From positions 1 to 8,678 of the forward strand of contig WFYF01000038.1 in assembly GCA_015490255.1 (NCBI GenBank): a DNA stretch of 8,678 nt, given 5' to 3'. Under the pieces are notes generated by a model. It ran no database searches. It was not told the origin of the DNA and saw only the letters and a list, made by a program, of their open reading frames with translations. Shown one piece after another: positions 1 to 6,061 of this stretch. The stretch is from Caldifarciminota bacterium (GTDB taxonomy: Bacteria; Hydrothermota; Hydrothermia; S141-80). The stretch's first letter is position 1; each line of letters opens with the position of its first letter. Position numbers and translations under genes: made by a program.

Positions 1-375
1 CACCCGGCGCAGACGGGCGCAGTCTGCAGGCCCCCGGGTTTCTTTCCAGAGTGCCCGGACCAGGGCTCCCAGGTTTCCGTGACGCTGGAGGATCCGGGAA
101 AGTCCGGCAAGCAGGGAGCGCACGTCGGAAGCCCGGACATACCGGTACTGGAAATCTTCGGGGACCTCCGCCGTTTTCTCAAGAAGCCGGTGATATGGAG
201 ACGGGGAAAGCCCCGCAAACAGGCGCTCCAGGGCCCGGAGCATGGCGGGCACGTTGCCGAACGCAAAGGAAGAAGCCAGAAATGCCGCCACTTCCCGGTC
301 TTCGGAGGCGGTGTATCGCCAGACGAACCGGACCGGGTCGTCCAGATTCCGGAGGGCCGTTTCGGTGAAATGCAT
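1..375 (-). CDS. TIGR02757/DUF2400 family protein, N-terminal part (cut by window edge)
   Basis: The frame opens at an ATG at 375..373 and stays open for 125 codons to the left edge, so the C-terminal half is missing (family members are usually about 250-270 residues). The N-terminus carries the family hallmark: Asp-Pro-Val-x-Phe-Val-x-Arg-Tyr at about residues 13-21, then Asp-Arg-Glu-Val-Ala-Ala-Phe-Leu-Ala-Ser at 26-35 and a Phe-Gly stretch (38-40). A Ser-Pro-Ser-Pro-Tyr-His segment (57-62) and an Arg-Tyr-Val-Arg motif (77-81) follow. I recognise this as TIGR02757/DUF2400, a family with no established biochemical function. An AGGGA Shine-Dalgarno-like site (385..381) lies 5 nt upstream of the ATG, and a good promoter lies just beyond it. 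The gene is divergent from the secreted-protein operon. Identification rests on remembered family motifs. I am fairly sure of the family and make no functional claim. Confidence 0.82.
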   Translation of the reverse strand, partial: MHFTETALRNLDDPVRFVWRYTASEDREVAAFLASSFAFGNVPAMLRALERLFAGLSPSPYHRLLEKTAEVPEDFQYRYVRASDVRSLLAGLSRILQRHGNLGALVRALWKETRGPADCARLRRV

Positions 376-401
376 GAGATTCCCTGATGCCGCGGTGCCA
401 T

Positions 402-430
402 AGTATAGGGCCTTTCCCGGGAACCGTCAG
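402..430 (-). promoter_or_regulatory. sigma70-like promoter of the DUF2400 gene
   Basis: Read on the minus strand, a -35 box CTGACG (430..425, four of six consensus bases) is separated by exactly 17 nt from a -10 box TATACT (407..402, five of six). Transcription would begin near 395, leaving a short leader of about 20 nt before the ATG at 375. The -35 box lies 3 bp from the -35 box of the opposite promoter, so the two polymerase sites are back to back. Confidence 0.6.
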
Positions 431-433
431 GGG

Positions 434-462
434 TTGACAATCCGGGGCCGGACGCATATCAG
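434..462 (+). promoter_or_regulatory. sigma70-like promoter of the secreted-protein operon
   Basis: A perfect -35 box TTGACA (434-439) is followed after 17 nt by TATCAG (457-462), a weaker -10 match with four of six bases. The predicted start of transcription, near 469, would leave a leader of only about 17 nt that is almost filled by the Shine-Dalgarno site at 474-480. The -10 call is the uncertain part. No better hexamer lies at 16 or 18 nt spacing. Confidence 0.5.
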
Positions 463-473
463 AAATATACGGC

Positions 474-480
474 AGGAGGT
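474..480 (+). promoter_or_regulatory. Shine-Dalgarno site of the 521-residue protein gene
   Basis: AGGAGGT ends 6 nt before the ATG at 487. It fixes the start there, because the in-frame stretch back to the upstream stop at 406 contains no other ATG, GTG or TTG. Confidence 0.85.
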
Positions 481-486
481 ATCACG

Positions 487-2052
487 ATGGTCCCCGGCGT
501 GCTGGTCCTCCTTTCTCAGATTGCCCCGGTGGGCACGGGCAGGGTGGAGCAGGAGGGGACGAGTTTCCAGGCGTATGACATCGCGAGTGCCGGCCCGTTC
601 TGGGTGGTGGCGGGAGAAGCGTCCGTCTCCAATGCCCCCCGCGCCTTCGCCGCCCTTTTCCACGAGAGCACCCTCCGCTGCACGCTGAACGTTCCTGAAA
701 TCCCCCATTTCGGACAGATCTTCCCCGAGTCCAGCGGGTTTTTTCTCTGGGGCACAAAGTCCGACACCCTGTTCCGTTTCCGTGTGGATACCCTGTGCAG
801 CGTCGTGATGCAGGACACCCTGATCCTCCCGGTGCCGGGAGAGGCGGTCCGGTTCCTTCCCCCCGACACCGTGATGGTGCTGAAGGGCGACAGTCTCTTC
901 TGGATCACACCCACCGGCGTGGTGGACAGCGTGATCCTTCCTTCCGGTGTGTATATCAGGGATCTCCTTCCCCTCCCCGACGGCTCGGTCGGACTGGTGG
1001 GCTGGATGGATGCCCCGGAGGACACCACGGTCATCGCGGCGGATGGGTGGGTGGGCCGGCTGGACCGCGCCGGAAGCCTGCTGTTTGCCGACACGCTGAA
1101 AACACCTGCAGAAGACGAGCTTCACCGGATGGTGTGGCTTCCGGAAACGGGCGCGCTCTGCGTTGCAGGCATGGTGGGCGGCGACGGGTATGTGGCCTGG
1201 TATACTCCTTCGGGAATCCGGATCCGGGAGGCCCGGATCGGAAGCCCGCCGGGTCCGCTGTTTCCTGCATGGGAGTGGTCCGAAGGGTGCTTTCTGGAGG
1301 AGGACGTCCTGGTCTTCCCCGGCTGGAAAAGCCTCTACGGTTTCCCGGACGCCTCTCCCTTCTTCGGGGTGGACCGGCCCGGTGGGCAGACGGACACGGT
1401 CTCCCTGGATCTTCCCTTCGCCCAGACCACCGGGGTGCTTCCCCCCCTGCGCCTCGGGCCCTGGTATTATGGCTTTGTCCGGAACATCATGAGCGGTGCA
1501 GGCCGGGGAGCGGTGGAATATGCCATTTACGCGGACACCGAACCTCCGGAAGGGTATCCCCTGGCACCGGACACGGTTTTGGGTGACGTGGTCTGGCTCG
1601 CCCTCCAGGTGCAGGATGCCTTCTCCGGAGTGGATTCTGTGGAGATCCGATTTCGCCATGAAGGAGATTCTGGCTGGACGGTTCACGTCTGCCGGGGAGA
1701 GGAGACCTGTGGCGTGATGGTGTCTCTTCCGGAAAACGCCCTGATGCTGGAATGGTATGCCCGGGCGGTGGACCATGCGGGGAACGCCCGGAGATTTCCG
1801 GATTCCGGGGTCTGGACGGTGGTGCGGGTGGGCGTGGGTGAGGGGACAGGGCTCTCTCCTGCTCCAGAGATCCGGGTGATCCCCGGTGGCCTCCGCTATC
1901 GCCTTCCTCCGGCCACAGGACTGGTGGTCCGGGATCTGCAGGGACGAAGGATTCTCTCCCGTCGGGGAGACAGGGGGGTGGTCTATCTGGAACCGGGAAT
2001 CTATATCCTTCAGGTGGGGGACAGAAACATCAGGGTTGTGATCTTCCCCTGA
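487..2052 (+). CDS. Secreted propeller/Ig-like protein with T9SS-like C-terminal tail, function unknown
   Basis: This 521-residue protein is not one I can name. Residues 1-18 look like a short export signal (hydrophobic Val/Leu run at 5-9) but lack the usual basic residues. From about 20 to 340 there are repeated beta-rich units of the type Gly-Asp-Ser-Leu-Phe-Trp-Ile or Gly-Trp-Val-Gly-Arg-Leu, which suggest a beta-propeller. Residues about 345-445 resemble an Ig-like/FnIII domain, with Asp-Ala-Phe-Ser-Gly-Val-Asp-Ser-Val-Glu and the ending Ala-Val-Asp-His-Ala-Gly-Asn. Residues about 462-521 form a tail with Asp-Leu-Gln-Gly-Arg-Arg, Leu-Glu-Pro-Gly-Ile-Tyr and a final Arg-Val-Val pattern, resembling a T9SS type-A sorting domain. 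The protein has only about 4 lysines against about 35 arginines. It is the first gene of an operon: the C25 peptidase starts 31 nt after its stop. Likely roles, by inference, are a surface-attached binding or accessory protein for that peptidase. No catalytic motif is visible. Confidence 0.85.
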   Translation: MVPGVLVLLSQIAPVGTGRVEQEGTSFQAYDIASAGPFWVVAGEASVSNAPRAFAALFHESTLRCTLNVPEIPHFGQIFPESSGFFLWGTKSDTLFRFRVDTLCSVVMQDTLILPVPGEAVRFLPPDTVMVLKGDSLFWITPTGVVDSVILPSGVYIRDLLPLPDGSVGLVGWMDAPEDTTVIAADGWVGRLDRAGSLLFADTLKTPAEDELHRMVWLPETGALCVAGMVGGDGYVAWYTPSGIRIREARIGSPPGPLFPAWEWSEGCFLEEDVLVFPGWKSLYGFPDASPFFGVDRPGGQTDTVSLDLPFAQTTGVLPPLRLGPWYYGFVRNIMSGAGRGAVEYAIYADTEPPEGYPLAPDTVLGDVVWLALQVQDAFSGVDSVEIRFRHEGDSGWTVHVCRGEETCGVMVSLPENALMLEWYARAVDHAGNARRFPDSGVWTVVRVGVGEGTGLSPAPEIRVIPGGLRYRLPPATGLVVRDLQGRRILSRRGDRGVVYLEPGIYILQVGDRNIRVVIFP

Positions 2053-2070
2053 GAGAACAAAGGCGGGGGA

Positions 2071-2079
2071 AAGGAGGTG
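2071..2079 (+). promoter_or_regulatory. Shine-Dalgarno site of the C25 peptidase gene
   Basis: AAGGAGGTG, with GGAGG ending 6 nt before the ATG at 2084. It would also serve the adjacent ATG at 2087 at 9 nt, so the first Met could be skipped with little consequence. No terminator or promoter is visible in the 31-nt gap after the preceding stop, which supports co-transcription. Confidence 0.85.
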
Positions 2080-2083
2080 CACC

Positions 2084-5000
2084 ATGATGGGTGGTGTGGT
2101 CTGGTCTGTTCTGCTGGCCACCGTCTATACCCGGACGCTGCTTCCCCAGGGAGAATTCCTGGAAACTTTCGTGTTTCCCGTGGAGGCCGAAAGCGTGACC
2201 ACCCTGTCCTGGACGGTGCTGGATTCCGTGCTGGATACGCCCCCGGATTCTGTCTTTGTCAGCACGCAGGACACGGTGGTGTGGACGCCTTCATCCGTTC
2301 TGGAATGGACCCAGGTGGAGGACAGCCTGGTGATTACAGTGCACCCGTGGTCGGGGAGCTATCGTTATACGACCATTGAAGTTACCTATACTACCGTGCC
2401 GGCCTCCGGCAGCCAGAACAAGGTTCCCCTTGAAACCTTTCTCCAGATTTCCCGGCCCTTCGTGAACCTTCCCCCGGCCAACCTCCAGGGCCCACCGGAC
2501 CTGGTGGTGATCACCACGCCGGCCCTGCTGGGGGCGGCAGAGGAGTATTTTGAAACCCACCTCTTCCTGGGCCACCACACGGTGATCTACACCACAGACT
2601 GGGTGGACGGCCGGACCGGTGCCACCCGGCAGGAGCGGATCCGCAACCTCCTCCGGGAGATCTGGGAACAGTGGGGGACCTTCAGCGTGCTTCTGGTGGG
2701 GCCGGTGAGCGAGCTTCCGGGATTTCCCACCCGTGTCCCCCAGCACCAGAACCCTCAGTATGACGATTTCCCGACAGACTATTTCTACGGTGCCCTGATG
2801 AGCGGCACGCTGGATCTGGATGGCGATGGACTGTTGGGCGAGTTTGAAGATTCCGTGGACCTCACCGTCCAGCTCCCGGTGGCCCGTCTGGTGGTGGGCG
2901 ATTCGGCCACACTGGCGCGATACCGGGAGAAGATGTGGGACTGGTGGACAAACCCTCCGGCCTCCAACACCCTGATCAAGATGGTGGCAGAGTTCCCGGA
3001 CGGATCGCTTCAGGGGCGGAGTTACGTGGATTATGCGGTGCAGGATCTCGCCGCTCTGATGGATACCACATCTCTGTATGAAAATCTCGGGAATACGGTG
3101 GACATCACGGTGGAACGGTATCGGGACTCTCTGAATGCACCCCACCGGGTGGTGGTGGCGCTGCATCACAGTTTTTTCAACAAATTCTGGGTCAATTCCA
3201 CGCCGGTGGTGGAGTTCTGGCGTGCGGACGGGGATTTTCTGGACACCACCGCCGCACGGTTTCTCTGGTTCCCCTTCGTGTGCGATGCCGGCGCCTATGA
3301 CCTTCAGGGACTCATCCCGGATTACGTTCTGCGCCGGGGGGGACCGGTGGGTGCCTGGGCCACCGTCCGCCTCAACTATCCCTCCCTCACCCAGTGGTAT
3401 TACTACCGGACGTTCCAGCAGCTCGCCCAGAACGTTCCCCTCGGAGAGGCTGTGCGATGGAGCCTGAACGTGCTGGCACCCTATGCGTCGGGAGGTCCCC
3501 TGGTGCGCTATCACCACTACGGGTTTTCTCTCCAGGGGGATCCCCTCCTTCCCCTCTGGATCGGAGTGGTGTCTCCGGCCAAGGTGGAGGGAGCCTATGT
3601 GGTGAACGGGTCGCAGGTTGACGTGGAGGTGCGTTATTCCCTCGCGGACAGCGGGCGGGTGGTGGTCTGGCGTCCGGCCACGGGAGAATATTACCGTGCC
3701 TTTGTGACGGGAAGGGGCACCCTGACCTATACCTTTGAGCGGATCGGGGCCCCGGACACCCTCTGGATCACCGCTTCCGGCAAAAAGAACACCCTTGAAG
3801 TCAATACCCTCGTCCTTCCCCAGGACAACCAGCCCTACCTCGCCGACCACTGGGTGGAGTTCACCTCTTCCGGTGGCGTGTATGTCCACACCCGGGTGGT
3901 GGATCCCGACGGCAGCGGTACCTTCACGGTCTATCCGGCGGAGGGCACCTGGAACCCCTCTTCCGTGAGCCTCACGAACCTCGCCACCGACACGGTGCTC
4001 ACCTGGCAGCATGTGGATGGTCCGCTGCCCGCCTTCTATACCTTTGTGGTGGATCAGAAGTCCTGGAAAATCTGGGTGGGCAGTCCGGAAGAATCCCCCG
4101 ATCCCCGGCTGTGGACCGCCCTTTCCAGTTCCAAAGATTCCGTGATCTGGGTTTATGACATGGGTTCCCAGGGGACCTACCGGCTTCAGATGACAGGGGC
4201 CAACGGCACGGTCACCCGCACCGGGACTCTCCTGGAGGACAACGTTTACCGGTTTGCCATCCCCTACGCACCCCACAACGGGGAAACCCTCCAGGTTCGG
4301 GTGGATCGGTATATTTCTGCCCTCCGGGTCTGGACCGCCGTTCTCCGGGATACCCTGGTCTGGCATGCCCCTCCCGCCGCACCGGATCCCGGTGGTTTCC
4401 TGGCGGTTCCGGGAGGGGTGAAGGTGCTGGGCAGTTTGCCGGAAGGTTCCCGGGGAGGACGGATTCTTCCCGCCTCCGGTGGGGTGGGATTCCTGTTTGA
4501 AGGCACCCTCCCGGTGCAGGTGGGGCTTGGCCAGGCCGAGTCTCTCTGGCTTTACGCCCTGGATTCTTCTCGCATTCTGTCTGCTCCGGTCTTTGCCGGC
4601 GTGGGCGTTCCAGGACCGGTGAAACTCTGGGAAGTTTCTCTGGGCAACGTCCAGCCTCTGTGGGCTCCGGTGATTTTTGAGGACACCACGGTTCTGGTCT
4701 GGGACGACGGGGGCTGGCTCCACGCGGTCACACCGGAAGGCAAAGAGCAAAACGGATTCCCCATCCCGGTTCAGGGGGTTCCGGTGAGCGATCCCGTGGC
4801 CTGGCAGCAGGGAGATACCCTTCTCGTGGCCTGGCCCCTCAACACGGATGTGTTCCTGCTGAAGGTCTGGCCCGGCGGGCTGAATTACAGCCTGCAGGGG
4901 CTGGGAGGCTATGCCCGGGTGGTGGGTGTCCTCAGCGACAACGGCGTGGCGGTCTATGCCTTCATCCCCGATCGGAGGGTCTTCCGGTATGAGAGCGGTG

Positions 5001-5989
5001 CATGGGTGGTGAAGGACACCCTCCCGGGAGACCTCATCGCACCGCCGGCGGTGTGGAACGACGGCGGGAAACCGGTTCTTGTGCTCTCCATCTCCGGCCA
5101 GGGACTGGTGGCCTGGCGCGAAAGCGGACAGGAGGTGCTCACCTCCTATGTGGCTGACTTTCTGGCGGTGGGGGATGTGGACTCCCTCCAGGCCGGAGAG
5201 GAGATCGTGTGGCGTGTCGGAGACAGCCAGCAGGACACCCTTTTCGTGGGCGGGCGGAGCACAGGTGGCACGTTTGTCATCCACCGAACCCTCGTCGGGG
5301 CGGGCCTTCCGGACCCGGTGACCGGCGTGCTGGGGCAGGGGGTGCTCTGGCTCTGGAACACCTCCCAGGTGGTGGCCGTGAACCTCCTCACCGGAGGACG
5401 CCAGGCGTGGGACGTTTCCCAGACCGCCACGCTGGTCCGCCGGGAAGGGGTGCTCGCCGGGGACGGTGCGGTGCTTCCCACCTGGGGAAGTGTGATTGTG
5501 GGGGAGCAGGTGGATGGATTTCCCCTGGAACTGGGACAGATGCAGCGCACACCGAGTGTGCTGGGATCCAACCTCCTGGCTGTGGCGCTGGATGACGGGC
5601 GGGTCGTGGGGCTGAAACTCCCCGCCACCGACACCTCCAGCGCATGGCCCGCGGGGGGACATGACCTCCTCCGGACCCGGAACCTCACCACGGTCTATGG
5701 GCTGGCCTGGCCTCAGACGGCATCCGGTGTCGCATCGGCGGGCCTTCGGGTGCTTCCTCTGCTGAAGGTCCCCCGACTCATGCGAGCCGGGCAGGTGGTG
5801 CTGGTGAATCCCGTGGCCCGTCCTCTCACCCTGGACTTTTTCAACGCTCTGGGACGGCGGGTGCGCCGGGTGGAACTTCGGCCCCTCGGCACGAGCTCCC
5901 TGCGCCTTGAAATGCCCGGGGTGTATTTCCTCCGGGTGAGGCCGGAGGATGTGGTCCGGGCGCCCCGCAAGGTTCTGGTGATCCGCTGA
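2084..5989 (+). CDS. Gingipain-like (peptidase C25 family) multidomain secreted cysteine peptidase
   Basis: This 1301-residue protein is probably exported and surface-attached. Residues 1-17 form a weak signal peptide, followed by a beta-rich pro-region to about 138. The C25-type catalytic region spans about 139-490. It starts with Asp-Leu-Val-Val-Ile-Thr, has Pro-Thr-Asp-Tyr-Phe-Tyr then an Asp-rich loop (D244, D246, D248, E253) typical of the family and probably Ca-binding, and ends at Gly-Asp-Pro-Leu (485-488). H361-H362-S363 aligns with the catalytic His-Gly-Ser of gingipain RgpB. C400 in Val-Cys-Asp-Ala-Gly-Ala-Tyr-Asp aligns with its nucleophile, and is the only cysteine in the whole protein. 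Residues about 495-845 are Ig-like beta domains. About 847-1200 are propeller-like repeats ending in the Trp-Pro-x3-His-Asp-x2-Arg-Thr pattern common in such proteins. About 1237-1301 resemble a T9SS type-A sorting tail (Ala-Leu-Gly-Arg-Arg, Met-Pro-Gly-Val-Tyr-Phe-Leu). It is the second gene of the operon and ends at a strong terminator. Substrate is unknown. The Gly-to-His change beside the catalytic His is the main doubt about standard activity. Confidence 0.85.
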   Translation: MMGGVVWSVLLATVYTRTLLPQGEFLETFVFPVEAESVTTLSWTVLDSVLDTPPDSVFVSTQDTVVWTPSSVLEWTQVEDSLVITVHPWSGSYRYTTIEVTYTTVPASGSQNKVPLETFLQISRPFVNLPPANLQGPPDLVVITTPALLGAAEEYFETHLFLGHHTVIYTTDWVDGRTGATRQERIRNLLREIWEQWGTFSVLLVGPVSELPGFPTRVPQHQNPQYDDFPTDYFYGALMSGTLDLDGDGLLGEFEDSVDLTVQLPVARLVVGDSATLARYREKMWDWWTNPPASNTLIKMVAEFPDGSLQGRSYVDYAVQDLAALMDTTSLYENLGNTVDITVERYRDSLNAPHRVVVALHHSFFNKFWVNSTPVVEFWRADGDFLDTTAARFLWFPFVCDAGAYDLQGLIPDYVLRRGGPVGAWATVRLNYPSLTQWYYYRTFQQLAQNVPLGEAVRWSLNVLAPYASGGPLVRYHHYGFSLQGDPLLPLWIGVVSPAKVEGAYVVNGSQVDVEVRYSLADSGRVVVWRPATGEYYRAFVTGRGTLTYTFERIGAPDTLWITASGKKNTLEVNTLVLPQDNQPYLADHWVEFTSSGGVYVHTRVVDPDGSGTFTVYPAEGTWNPSSVSLTNLATDTVLTWQHVDGPLPAFYTFVVDQKSWKIWVGSPEESPDPRLWTALSSSKDSVIWVYDMGSQGTYRLQMTGANGTVTRTGTLLEDNVYRFAIPYAPHNGETLQVRVDRYISALRVWTAVLRDTLVWHAPPAAPDPGGFLAVPGGVKVLGSLPEGSRGGRILPASGGVGFLFEGTLPVQVGLGQAESLWLYALDSSRILSAPVFAGVGVPGPVKLWEVSLGNVQPLWAPVIFEDTTVLVWDDGGWLHAVTPEGKEQNGFPIPVQGVPVSDPVAWQQGDTLLVAWPLNTDVFLLKVWPGGLNYSLQGLGGYARVVGVLSDNGVAVYAFIPDRRVFRYESGAWVVKDTLPGDLIAPPAVWNDGGKPVLVLSISGQGLVAWRESGQEVLTSYVADFLAVGDVDSLQAGEEIVWRVGDSQQDTLFVGGRSTGGTFVIHRTLVGAGLPDPVTGVLGQGVLWLWNTSQVVAVNLLTGGRQAWDVSQTATLVRREGVLAGDGAVLPTWGSVIVGEQVDGFPLELGQMQRTPSVLGSNLLAVALDDGRVVGLKLPATDTSSAWPAGGHDLLRTRNLTTVYGLAWPQTASGVASAGLRVLPLLKVPRLMRAGQVVLVNPVARPLTLDFFNALGRRVRRVELRPLGTSSLRLEMPGVYFLRVRPEDVVRAPRKVLVIR

Positions 5990-6010
5990 TTACCGGGCGG
6001 ACAAAAACGA

Positions 6011-6045
6011 AGGGGGCGGGAAAACTCCCGCCCCCTTTTCTTTTT
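6011..6045. terminator. Bidirectional intrinsic terminator between the operon and fusA
   Basis: A 10-bp GC-rich stem (6012-6021 pairing with 6026-6035, each arm five G or C, then C/G, then three G or C plus an A-T pair) closes a 4-nt AAAC loop. On the plus strand the run TTTTCTTTTT follows directly. On the minus strand the A-rich stretch at 6002-6011 becomes a T-rich tail. The hairpin starts 22 nt after the peptidase stop and 26 nt past the fusA stop. It therefore fits as a shared terminator for two converging genes. Confidence 0.88.
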
Positions 6046-6061
6046 CCAGGCGTTTCCAGCC

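Noticed and set aside
51..387. Plus-strand open frames at the left edge
   Set aside because: They overlap the DUF2400 coding region on the other strand, which has recognisable family motifs; these frames encode nothing recognisable.
427..2121. A 564-codon open frame on the minus strand, antisense to the 521-residue protein gene
   Set aside because: Its product is His/Arg/Pro/Gly-rich low-complexity sequence with no recognisable domain. The opposite strand has the strong Shine-Dalgarno site, promoter and coherent domains. Long antisense frames are expected in GC-rich genes.
2291..5662. A 1123-codon minus-strand open frame inside the peptidase gene
   Set aside because: It is striking in length, but its composition is typical of a codon-bias shadow, it has no family motif, and the plus strand encodes a clear C25 peptidase through the same region.
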